NCBI GenBank assembly: GCA_905234685.1
Contig: CAJOIR010000009.1
Span: forward strand, 1-64,000
Direction: 5' to 3'
DNA: 64,000 bases
Source: Paludibacteraceae bacterium
GTDB taxonomy: Bacteria > Bacteroidota > Bacteroidia > Bacteroidales > Paludibacteraceae
Numbering within the stretch: position 1 is the stretch's first letter; each line of letters opens with the position of its first letter. This document shows positions 8,963-16,528 of the stretch, piece by piece. The translations under genes and the position numbers were made by a program. The notes under the pieces were generated by a model, which did not search any database, was not told where the DNA came from, and saw nothing but the letters and a program-made list of their open reading frames with translations.

Positions 8963-10102
8963 TTATTTGCTTAACAAAGGCATCACTTCGTCATCAAGCA
9001 GTGCCTCAAGTTCGCTCACCTTGTCAATGGCGGCTTTCACGTCAGCATCGCCTTGTGCCTTGGTCTCGAAGTCTTTTATCTTCTCTATTAGTGCTATCGA
9101 CTCTTCAATGGCGGCAAGAACCTTGCTGTTGAGTTCGGCATCCTGCTTCTTGATATAGTCTGCTATGGCGGCATCACCGGCTTTGGCTCCGCAATAGGAG
9201 TTCTTGATTGAGATGATGTTGTCTGCAAAGTCGATAGTGGAGGTGTAACTGTAAGGTGACTCTATATACTCCTGCTCCTCTTTGTTGGACGAGCGGTAGG
9301 GGTTGCCCATCTTAAGGTCAGCCACTTCTCCTGCTATTTCTACACAACCTGCTACTATCTGTTCTGCCACAGCCTGATAGGTCTTCCAGTCGGGGTGGGT
9401 GAGATTCATGAAGTACTCTGCGTAGTTCTCTCCCCAACTCATCGACTCTCCCTCTTCGTCAGTGATGAGAGCCTTTTTCTCTTCATTTACTCCGCCTGCC
9501 CAGCAGTCCTCGAGGATGATAGCCTGCTGCACCAAGTCTTCTACAATACCGACCAGATATGCTGCCTCGGCACTGGTGAGGTTGCATTCATGCGGCTGGC
9601 CTTCTTTGAAGAGCAGATATTCTGCTGCGTGGAAGCCTTTGAGTGCATAGCCTAGTTTGTCGCCTACGTATGCTCCGCCGTCTTCCTCAATCTTTGCCAT
9701 ACGTGCGGTGTCTGTTAGGAGCGCGTTCATCTCATTGTAGTCAAGTGGCCACGAGTCGATGTGCGGGTCGATGTAGTGCTTGTCTGCAGGACCATAAAGG
9801 AAGGCTTCGCTCTGCTCCCAATGGTGACGCATACGGCGCCATGACTCACCGGCAGCCGCCATCTTGGCTGTGTAGTCTTGTTCGTTTTTCACCGCCTCCT
9901 GAATAGCCTCTACATCTGCAAGCAGTGCGAGACCTTCTGAAGCCATCGCATTGTACGTGGCTATCACGGTGTTCTCCACATAGGGTTTGACAACTTCCTT
10001 CAAGGCTTTCTCCTTGTCACTCAGGTTCACGTTTGCATCATTGCAAGCTGCCAGTGCCGCTCCTATCACAGCCACTGACACTAAATAGGTAATTTTTTTC
10101 AT
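8963..10102 (-). CDS. Imelysin-family iron-regulated lipoprotein
   Basis: A 379-residue helical lipoprotein (signal ending in ALAAC) of the imelysin/IrpA family. It carries the family GxHxxE motif as GFHAAE near residue 157, followed by YLLF; this motif is thought to bind metal. The protein has an N-terminal helical half with SEAFLYGPADKHYIDPHIDSW and an acidic C-terminal helical part. Imelysins are linked to iron or haem uptake, and proteolytic activity is doubtful. The gene lies between the porin-like and di-haem oxidoreductase genes in one minus-strand operon with gaps of about 30 nt. Confidence 0.9.
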   Translation of the reverse strand: MKKITYLVSVAVIGAALAACNDANVNLSDKEKALKEVVKPYVENTVIATYNAMASEGLALLADVEAIQEAVKNEQDYTAKMAAAGESWRRMRHHWEQSEAFLYGPADKHYIDPHIDSWPLDYNEMNALLTDTARMAKIEEDGGAYVGDKLGYALKGFHAAEYLLFKEGQPHECNLTSAEAAYLVGIVEDLVQQAIILEDCWAGGVNEEKKALITDEEGESMSWGENYAEYFMNLTHPDWKTYQAVAEQIVAGCVEIAGEVADLKMGNPYRSSNKEEQEYIESPYSYTSTIDFADNIISIKNSYCGAKAGDAAIADYIKKQDAELNSKVLAAIEESIALIEKIKDFETKAQGDADVKAAIDKVSELEALLDDEVMPLLSK

Positions 10103-10131
10103 TGTATTGTATGTTTTGTTGTTATTGTTGT

Positions 10132-11643
10132 CTATGGTCTGAAGAATCCTGCATACACTATGCCTATGGCAATGCCGGGTTCGTCGTTGTACAGTTTCAC
10201 AAGGTCACCGGAGGCATTCTTCCCCTTGTTCAGTATGCCGTAGAAGAACTCAGCCTTTACGCCCACCTCTTTAATAGGGTAGTAGTTGATGCCTGCCGAA
10301 GCGCGGTGTCTGCCGCACCACGAGTATGAGTAGTCGCGCCTGCCGTTGTTCATGAACATCGAGTCGTAGTACTCGTAGCGTCCGAACACGTAGAAGCGGT
10401 GTCCTTTGTTGTGAAGACCGCTGTTCAGCGAGAAGAAGTCATATCCTGCCTCTATGCCTGCTGCCAGAGCATCGCTTGCCACCTGCTGCTTGCTTGACAC
10501 GCTGCCCTTGCGCATACCCATGTTGTATTGTGTGATGGCGGCGGCATCTGTCAGGTGACCGTATGTGGCATTGCCTCTGAGTATGACGTTGTGGTCGTCA
10601 TAGCAGAAGTCGAAACTGCCGATCCCGACTATACCTTTAACGTCCTTATATGCGCTGCCGTCTATCTCCTTATTGCTCATGCTGAGGGTGTTTCTGAAGG
10701 AACTGCCTATATACCCCGACAGCGACAGACGCAGACCTTGCACTCCTGCGTAGTCTAATCTTGCAGCACCGGCAAAGCAGTTGGCGAGCTTGAATTCATA
10801 CGGACTCCCTGCTCCGGGCTTAACCCAGTTTTTCTTGTTGAAGCGGTCGGAGTCCAATCCCGGCATGAGCATCGCCTGATAACTCAGCCCCCATGGTGTC
10901 TCGCCCATAAACGTAAGCGCTATCTCGTGCCATGTGGATGGTATGATGGTAAATTCGCCTTCGGAGCGATAGACGCAGAAATACTCTGTAGGCAGGTGGT
11001 TGGCGTTGAGTGCACCTACAGGAATGACCTGCATGCCGGCGCGGATGATGGCGTAGTCGTTGAATTTCTTCTGAAGCCAGAACTGCTCCAGTGCCACCTC
11101 GCCGCCACGCTCTATCTCGCTCTCATACTCGCCGCCTTCCTCTTCTTCTATCTCTATTGCTACCTCCGGACCTCCGTGCTCGAACTCTATCTCTGTGCCC
11201 ATCGACCATCCTTTCCCGAAGTCATAACCAAGATATAATACTACGTGCGGAAGGTCAACTTCGCCATAGTGGTCACCTTTGTATTTCTCAGGGTTCTTGC
11301 CGTAGCGCAGGTAGTTGTTCGAGTAAAAGCAGTGTTTACCGGCTATCTCGCCATACCCACCAATGGTGAGGCGGTTGTGAATCCATTTTGGCACTTTTTT
11401 CTCGTTTTCCTGCTCTTTCAGTTCTTGAGGTTCTTCTTTTATTTTCTTCGTAGCCCCTGTCACAGCATCGGTTTTCTGAGTCGCTCCTGTTGTGGCGTCT
11501 GTCTTTTGCTGGTTTGCCTCAAGAGCTTCAAGTCTTTGAAGTATAGACTGATACTCCTGCTGTGTGAGAGTAATCGTCTGCTCCTGTGCAAAGAGCGTGA
11601 TGCATGACAGCAGGGTGAATATGATAAGTAAATTTCTGTACAT
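10132..11643 (-). CDS. Outer-membrane porin-like beta-barrel protein
   Basis: A 503-residue protein with a signal peptide (LLIIFTLLSCITLFAQ), then a short coiled-coil-like segment (YQSILQRLEALEANQQ), a low-complexity linker (two near-identical KTDAVTGAT-like copies), and a long alternating-residue region with aromatic-ended strands typical of phosphate-selective porin-like barrels. The last residue is an aromatic-containing FFRP ending. I place the start at ATG 11643-11641, giving a complete signal; a longer reading to 11691 would add 16 residues encoded by a TTTGAACTTTAAAC-like micro-repeat and is unlikely. First gene of the imelysin/di-haem operon, so it may admit iron or haem complexes. 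That role is inference. Confidence 0.82.
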   Translation of the reverse strand: MYRNLLIIFTLLSCITLFAQEQTITLTQQEYQSILQRLEALEANQQKTDATTGATQKTDAVTGATKKIKEEPQELKEQENEKKVPKWIHNRLTIGGYGEIAGKHCFYSNNYLRYGKNPEKYKGDHYGEVDLPHVVLYLGYDFGKGWSMGTEIEFEHGGPEVAIEIEEEEGGEYESEIERGGEVALEQFWLQKKFNDYAIIRAGMQVIPVGALNANHLPTEYFCVYRSEGEFTIIPSTWHEIALTFMGETPWGLSYQAMLMPGLDSDRFNKKNWVKPGAGSPYEFKLANCFAGAARLDYAGVQGLRLSLSGYIGSSFRNTLSMSNKEIDGSAYKDVKGIVGIGSFDFCYDDHNVILRGNATYGHLTDAAAITQYNMGMRKGSVSSKQQVASDALAAGIEAGYDFFSLNSGLHNKGHRFYVFGRYEYYDSMFMNNGRRDYSYSWCGRHRASAGINYYPIKEVGVKAEFFYGILNKGKNASGDLVKLYNDEPGIAIGIVYAGFFRP

Positions 11644-11688
11644 TGTACTTTGAACTTTAAACCTTAAATATGATACTTTTCTACGCTG

Positions 11689-11720
11689 CAAAAATATCTG
11701 CCATATAAAAAATAAGCAAT
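11689..11720 (-). promoter_or_regulatory. Promoter for the porin-imelysin-DHOR-ccsBA operon
   Basis: On the minus strand ATTG (11720-11717), 20 nt, then TATTTTTG (11696-11689), a good fit to the Bacteroidota TTTG-N19/21-TAnnTTTG form with one mismatch in the first box. It predicts a leader of about 40 nt before the ATG at 11643. I see no Fur-like box with confidence. Confidence 0.55.
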
Positions 11721-11736
11721 CCCTATTTGTGGGGAT

Positions 11737-11767
11737 TTTGTTTGTTGAAGAAAAACTATTATCTTTG
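11737..11767 (+). promoter_or_regulatory. Promoter for tsaC and downstream genes
   Basis: TTTG (11737-11740), 19 nt, TATCTTTG (11760-11767): an exact match to the Bacteroidota housekeeping promoter form. It is back to back with the promoter of the porin operon and starts transcription about 37 nt before the ATG at 11808. Confidence 0.7.
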
Positions 11768-11807
11768 CAAACCCTAACCCCGGGATATTGGAATCGATAC
11801 TTTATTC

Positions 11808-12392
11808 ATGAACAGGGATTCATATATGTACGACCCTTCAGACCTGCGTGAGGCTGTGCGCGTCATGCAGCAGGGAGGCATCATCCTGTACCCTACCGAC
11901 ACTGTCTGGGGCATAGGTTGCGATGCGCAGAACGAGGATGCGGTGCGCCGTATATACACCCTCAAACGCCGTCAGGACTCGAAGGCTATGCTCGTCCTGC
12001 TCGACTCGCCTGCCAAACTTCAAGGGTATGTTGCAGACATTCCCGACATGGCATGGGAGTTGCTCGAACTCTCCGAGGAGCCGCTCACTATAATATACGA
12101 CAAAGCGAAGAACCTCGCCCCTAATCTCATTGCGGCAGACGGCTCGGTGGGAATACGCATCACCCGTGAGCCTTTCTCCAAGGCATTGTGCGAGAGACTT
12201 CGCAGACCCGTGGTGAGCACCAGTGCTAACATCAGCGGAGAATCGGCTGCACACTGCTTTTCTCAGATCGGTAGCGAGATACTCGGTGGGGTTGACTATG
12301 TTGTCCGGTATCGTCAGACCGACACCTCCGAGCCTTCGCCCTCGCATATTGTGAAACTCAGTTCTGGTAATGTGATAAAAGTAATAAGGTAA
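11808..12392 (+). CDS. tsaC: L-threonylcarbamoyladenylate synthase (Sua5/YciO/YrdC/YwlC family)
   Basis: Makes threonylcarbamoyl-AMP from threonine, bicarbonate and ATP for the t6A37 modification of ANN-decoding tRNAs. The 194 residues show the YrdC fold signature: YPTDTVWGIGCDA, then IYTLKRRQDSKAMLVLL (substrate-binding KR and SK), VGIRIT and STSANISGE. It lacks the C-terminal Sua5 domain, so it is the TsaC-like short form. ATG 11808 is used; a second in-frame ATG at 11826 would remove six residues and leave the fold intact. The next gene starts immediately after the stop, so the three genes to 15.5 kb form one unit. Confidence 0.9.
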   Translation: MNRDSYMYDPSDLREAVRVMQQGGIILYPTDTVWGIGCDAQNEDAVRRIYTLKRRQDSKAMLVLLDSPAKLQGYVADIPDMAWELLELSEEPLTIIYDKAKNLAPNLIAADGSVGIRITREPFSKALCERLRRPVVSTSANISGESAAHCFSQIGSEILGGVDYVVRYRQTDTSEPSPSHIVKLSSGNVIKVIR

Positions 12393-13742
12393 ATGACACG
12401 CTATAGAAAAGTACAATGGCTTTACATCCTTGTTGACACCTTGTCGGCGGTGATGATTTGGATTGCCTTTCTTGCATTCCGTTGGCTGGTATACGACGGC
12501 AGGATTGCTTTCATCTCCGAGGCTCTTGTGCCTGCGTTCCATTTCTGGAATGCTATGATTCTTTACCCCATAGGCTGTCTGCTTGTCTATTACCTCTCAG
12601 GCTATTACATCCGGCCTCTTGACCATAAGATAGGCGAGGAGTTTGTAACCACCTTTGTCAGTTCTGTAATAATAGCTTTTGGTGCTTTCTTTATCATCAT
12701 CATCGATGACAATGTGCAGAGTTATCAGCGGTACACATGGAGTCTGCTTACGCTCTTCGCTATGCAGTTGCTCGGCTCTTGGATTCCCAGACTCATTCTT
12801 ACGCTCATCGTGCAGCATTTCATTGGTGGAGACAGACGCACTGTGCTTGTGGGCGACATCGACGAGACCAGGAAACTCCGGCAGCAACTCCATGGCAGAA
12901 GGGTAGATGCTGTGCTCCTCCCTTCCGAACTGGCGGCATTCCATGACATTAAGAAGGAGAAAGATATACAGGAGGTCATCATCGCCCTCAGCCATGATGT
13001 GGGCAACAAACGCCTTTACAAGATTATACGCCGGCTCTACCCTGAGCAGGTTGAGATCAGTTTCTCCGCTCACGTATATGACATGCTCACCGGTGCTGCG
13101 CGTATCCGCGACCTCTCCGGCGAGCCTCTTGTAACGGTCACGCGACCGCGCATGGCAGACTGGGAGTTGTGCGTCAAACGCGCGTTTGACGTAGTGATGT
13201 CTGTTCTCGCTCTCATCTTCCTCTCCCCGCTCATGCTCTTCCTTGCCTTGCTTGTCTTCTTCACTTCGAAGGGCTGTATCATCTACCGTCAGGAGCGCAT
13301 AGGCATGTATGGCAAGCCTTTCTATATCCTCAAGTTCCGAACTATGATCGACGATGCAGAGCATGGTGAGCCCCAACTCAGTTCTGCTGCTGACAGCCGT
13401 ATCACACCTGTCGGCAGGTGGCTGCGCAGATACCGCCTTGACGAGTTGCCGCAGTTCTGGAACATTCTCAGGGGCGAGATGTCTATAGTAGGACCAAGAC
13501 CTGAACGGCGTTATTTTATCAACAAGATAGAGCGCGAAGCACCTTATTATTGCTTAATCTACAAGATTCGACCGGGACTCACCTCCTGGGGGCCGGTGCG
13601 CGTTGGTTATACCGACACCATCGAGAAGATGGTTAGCCGTCTCAACTACGACATTGTTTACACCGAGAACATGTCTCTCGGTCTCGACATGAAGATTCTC
13701 TTCTACACCGTAGGCATCATTTTTAACGGCAAAGGGCAGTGA
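12393..13742 (+). CDS. Polyprenyl-phosphate sugar-1-phosphate transferase
   Basis: Starts exopolysaccharide, capsule or glycan synthesis by moving a sugar phosphate from a nucleotide sugar to undecaprenyl phosphate. The 449-residue protein has about four N-terminal membrane helices (residues 10-125), a soluble central domain, another helix near 268-290, and the C-terminal bacterial sugar transferase domain from residue 261: KRAFDVV, YRQERIG, FKFRTM-like LKFRTMIDDAE, DELPQFWNILRGEMSIVGPRPE and GLTSWGPV. The ATG directly abuts the tsaC stop and its own stop overlaps the next ATG by 4 nt, so all are translationally coupled. The sugar cannot be told from sequence. Confidence 0.9.
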   Translation: MTRYRKVQWLYILVDTLSAVMIWIAFLAFRWLVYDGRIAFISEALVPAFHFWNAMILYPIGCLLVYYLSGYYIRPLDHKIGEEFVTTFVSSVIIAFGAFFIIIIDDNVQSYQRYTWSLLTLFAMQLLGSWIPRLILTLIVQHFIGGDRRTVLVGDIDETRKLRQQLHGRRVDAVLLPSELAAFHDIKKEKDIQEVIIALSHDVGNKRLYKIIRRLYPEQVEISFSAHVYDMLTGAARIRDLSGEPLVTVTRPRMADWELCVKRAFDVVMSVLALIFLSPLMLFLALLVFFTSKGCIIYRQERIGMYGKPFYILKFRTMIDDAEHGEPQLSSAADSRITPVGRWLRRYRLDELPQFWNILRGEMSIVGPRPERRYFINKIEREAPYYCLIYKIRPGLTSWGPVRVGYTDTIEKMVSRLNYDIVYTENMSLGLDMKILFYTVGIIFNGKGQ

Positions 13743-15514
13743 TGGCAGAGCGTCTGAACAATATAATCTCCTGGCGCGAACGTCATATCTCCGAGCGCCA
13801 GTTCGTTCTCCTGCTTTCGCTCTTTGTGGGTTTCTTCACCTCTGTAGCCGCTTGGCTCCTCAAGACGCTCATCCATTGGCTTAGTTTCCTTGTTCGCACT
13901 GTGGTCGAGACCACTGGGCACACTTGGTGGCTTATCATATTCCCCGTCATCGGCATCGCACTTGCTGCCTTGTTTGTGCGATATGTCGTCAAGGACGATA
14001 TCTCACATGGTATAACGAAGATCCTCTATGCTATATCGCAGCGCAAGAGCATCATCAAGGCGCATAACATGTGGTCAAGTCTCGTCGGCTCGTCTCTCAC
14101 CATAGGTTTTGGTGGCTCCGTCGGAGCAGAGGCGCCTATCGTACTCACCGGCGCGGCGATAGGCAGCAACCTTGCACGTATCTTCCGCCTCGACCAGCGC
14201 ACCATGATGCTTATGATAGGCTGTGGTGCTGCAGGGGCTATAGGAGGAATCTTCAAGGCGCCTATCGCAGGTCTTGTTTTCACCCTCGAGGTGCTGATGA
14301 TTGACATGACTATGGCGTCTGTGTCTCCTCTGCTTATCAGCAGTGTCACCGCCACGGCATTCACCTACCTCTTCTCTGGCACGGCTCCTATGTTCCCGCT
14401 TGACACCACTGCCGACTTCGACATAGTGCGCATACCTCTCTATATCCTCCTCGGCGTGGTCTGCGGCATGATGTCGCTCTATTTCACGCGTGGCATGAAT
14501 GCTCTCGAGACACGCTTCAAGCGTCTCCGTTCCTTCTGGCTCAAGATAGCGCTCGGAGGTATAGTCCTCTCTGTACTGATTTTCCTACTTCCTCCGCTCT
14601 ATGGAGAAGGTTATGACACTATAGCTGACTTGCTCAACGGCAGGGCTGGCAACACTCTTCTCGGCTCGCCTCTTGCAGCCTTGCCTCTGCCTGCCGAATG
14701 GCTTCTGTTGGCATACCTGCTGCTTGTCGTTCTGCTGAAGATTATCGCTTCTGTGGCTACCAATGGTGGAGGCGGTGTCGGCGGTATTTTTGCGCCTTCG
14801 CTCTTTATGGGTGCTATCACGGGTTTCCTTGTGGCACGTCTGCTCTCTGACGTAGGGATAATGGTGCCTGAGGCTAACTTCGCACTTGCCGGCATGGCGG
14901 GGTTGATGGCTGGTGTCATGCATGCGCCGCTCACAGGTATCTTTCTCATCGCTGAACTAACAGGCGGCTACCACCTCTTCATGCCGCTTATGATTGTCTC
15001 CGTGCTCTCCTATCTCACCATTATGCTCTTCGAGCCGCACTCCCTCTATGCTATGCGCTTGGCGCAGAAAGGCGAGTTGCTCACGCATCATAAAGACCGC
15101 TCTGTGCTCACCCTCATGTCGCTTGACTCTGTTCTTGAGAGCGACTTGCGCACTCTCCGACCGGAGATGACTCTTGGTGAACTCGTCAAGGTCATTCAAG
15201 AGAGCAGCCGCAACATCTTCCCCGTCATCGACAATGAGGGTCACCTGCTTGGTATCTTGCTCCTTGACGAGGTGCGTAATATCATGTTCCAGCCGCGACT
15301 GTATAGCCGTTTCACTGTGTCACAGCTCATGACTTCGCCTCACGCTGTTCTCTACTACGACATGCCTATGGAGCGTGTCATGGAGGTTTTCGAGGACACA
15401 GGCGCTTGGAATCTCCCTGTCGTTGACCACGACAAACGCTACATTGGCTTCGTCAGCAAGTCCAAGATTTTCAGCACATACCGTGACGTCCTCGTCCAGT
15501 TCTCCGAGGAATAA
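13739..15514 (+). CDS. ClC-family chloride channel/transporter with a CBS pair
   Basis: A 591-residue inner-membrane protein. The N-terminal 450 residues are the ClC domain with about ten or more helices and the anion-pathway motifs GGSVGAEAPIVLTG (about 125-138; its Glu is the gating glutamate), GIFKAPIAG and a later GGVGGIFAPSLF. The C-terminal 130 residues form two CBS domains (about 460-515 and 525-588), usually nucleotide sensing. Whether it is a channel or a chloride/proton exchanger is not decided. It overlaps the sugar transferase by 4 nt; a functional link is not obvious. Confidence 0.93.
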   Translation: MMAERLNNIISWRERHISERQFVLLLSLFVGFFTSVAAWLLKTLIHWLSFLVRTVVETTGHTWWLIIFPVIGIALAALFVRYVVKDDISHGITKILYAISQRKSIIKAHNMWSSLVGSSLTIGFGGSVGAEAPIVLTGAAIGSNLARIFRLDQRTMMLMIGCGAAGAIGGIFKAPIAGLVFTLEVLMIDMTMASVSPLLISSVTATAFTYLFSGTAPMFPLDTTADFDIVRIPLYILLGVVCGMMSLYFTRGMNALETRFKRLRSFWLKIALGGIVLSVLIFLLPPLYGEGYDTIADLLNGRAGNTLLGSPLAALPLPAEWLLLAYLLLVVLLKIIASVATNGGGGVGGIFAPSLFMGAITGFLVARLLSDVGIMVPEANFALAGMAGLMAGVMHAPLTGIFLIAELTGGYHLFMPLMIVSVLSYLTIMLFEPHSLYAMRLAQKGELLTHHKDRSVLTLMSLDSVLESDLRTLRPEMTLGELVKVIQESSRNIFPVIDNEGHLLGILLLDEVRNIMFQPRLYSRFTVSQLMTSPHAVLYYDMPMERVMEVFEDTGAWNLPVVDHDKRYIGFVSKSKIFSTYRDVLVQFSEE

Positions 15515-15630
15515 CCCCCCCTCACCCTTCCCCCCTCACCCCTCACCTTTTAGCCTATTAACCTTATAACCTCTTAACCATTTCTCCAATTCCCCAAATT
15601 AACCTTTTCGCCTCTTAACCCATTCTTCCC
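15515..15630. repeat. C-rich intergenic micro-repeat stretch (family B)
   Basis: Begins with C7 right after the ClC stop, then CTCACCC runs and words such as TTAACC, CCTTTTAGCC, CCTCTTAACC and CCAATTCCCCAAATTAACC. The same words recur at 49472-49590 and, reversed, at 2950-2989. The rest of the 382-nt gap to the next start holds a promoter and a leader with a G8 tract. Confidence 0.65.
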
Positions 15631-15699
15631 TTTCGTAATCTTTCAAAATGATAAAAAATACATAAATCTTTAATTTTATGCACTTTTTTTGCACAAAAG

Positions 15700-15731
15700 T
15701 TTGGATATTTGTCAAAAATGTTGTACCTTTG
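15700..15731 (+). promoter_or_regulatory. Promoter of the fimbrial/giant-protein operon
   Basis: TTTG (15700-15703), 20 nt, TACCTTTG (15724-15731), an exact Bacteroidota promoter. The predicted start near 15736 leaves a leader of about 160 nt before the DUF3575 ATG, long for this window. It is the only clear promoter before 38.3 kb on this strand. Confidence 0.7.
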
Positions 15732-15747
15732 CACGAGTTTTTGTAAT

Positions 15748-15804
15748 ATGCCGAGATATGGCGAATGCACGCCCGCAGCTAATGGGGGGGGTAATTCGCA
15801 ATAA
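15748..15804 (+). other. Leader segment with G8 tract and short leader ORF
   Basis: Inside the fimbrial operon leader. An 18-codon ORF (MPRYGECTPAANGGGNSQ) crosses a run of eight G at 15784-15791, and a second, 8-codon ORF (MGGVIRNK) starts at 15782 on the edge of the same run. Gain or loss of one G would change the 18-codon frame and its stop. No start matching the main gene frame is created. Whether either peptide is made is unknown. Confidence 0.35.
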
Positions 15805-15896
15805 GTAAGGCATTTAAATGGTAAAAACGACATATATAATTGGGTAAAATAGTGCATATCTTGAAGCAGAAATACGGTTTGGTTACATCAATCGGC

Positions 15897-16526
15897 ATGC
15901 TTCCGAACAAGATTTTCTCTTGTTTCGGACGTCTTGCGGTGGCTTTGTGCCTGCTTGTTTTGTCTGTTTCTGCCTCTGCACAGGTGATAGCCTTGAAGAA
16001 CAACCTGCTTTATGATGCTACGGCTTCTGCCAACCTCGCCTTTGAGGTCAAGCTGGCTGACCGCTGGACTCTCGGTGCCGGTGCCGGACTCAACCTCTGG
16101 AATCCCGTGCATTCAGCCGATAGGGACAAAGACCAGCCGCCTAAGTGGCGTCATGTACTCGTCAACCTCGAGGCGCGCTATTGGTTCTGCTCCGTCTTTG
16201 TGCGTGACTTCATTGGCATGAATGTTGTTTATAGTCATTATAACGTGGCAGGCAGCGTCAACGGCAGTGGGTATCCTGTAAGCTGGATTTACAAGGACCT
16301 CGAGAACAACCGCCGTCAGGGCGACATGGTGGCTGCGGGTGTCTTCTACGGCTGGTCGTGGATTCTCTCGCCGCACATCTCCCTGGAATTGGAAGGCGGC
16401 GCTGACGTGGGCTACACCTGGTACGATGAGTTCGATTGTGCTCGCTGTGGCGCGCTGCACGAGCCTAAGCAGCAGTGGTTTGTGATGCCCAAAGTAGGTA
16501 TTAACTTCATCTGGCAAATTAAGTGA
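15897..16526 (+). CDS. DUF3575-family outer-membrane protein
   Basis: A 209-residue exported protein with a signal peptide (residues 1-30, ending SVSASAQ) and a predicted small beta-barrel starting VIALKNNLLYDATASANLAFEV, the conserved opening of DUF3575. A later WILSPHISLELEGG strand and the C-terminal KVGINFIW ending fit an outer-membrane barrel. I chose ATG 15897; a TTG at 15840 would add 19 residues before the signal. In Bacteroidales, DUF3575 genes open fimbrial clusters before a DUF3868 gene, as here (2 nt between stop and next ATG). Probably helps anchor or assemble fimbriae; not proven. Confidence 0.85.
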   Translation: MLPNKIFSCFGRLAVALCLLVLSVSASAQVIALKNNLLYDATASANLAFEVKLADRWTLGAGAGLNLWNPVHSADRDKDQPPKWRHVLVNLEARYWFCSVFVRDFIGMNVVYSHYNVAGSVNGSGYPVSWIYKDLENNRRQGDMVAAGVFYGWSWILSPHISLELEGGADVGYTWYDEFDCARCGALHEPKQQWFVMPKVGINFIWQIK

Positions 16527-16528
16527 TA

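Noticed and set aside
11838..12542. 234-codon minus-strand frame opposite tsaC and the sugar transferase
   Set aside because: Spans the junction of two clear genes and has no recognisable motif.
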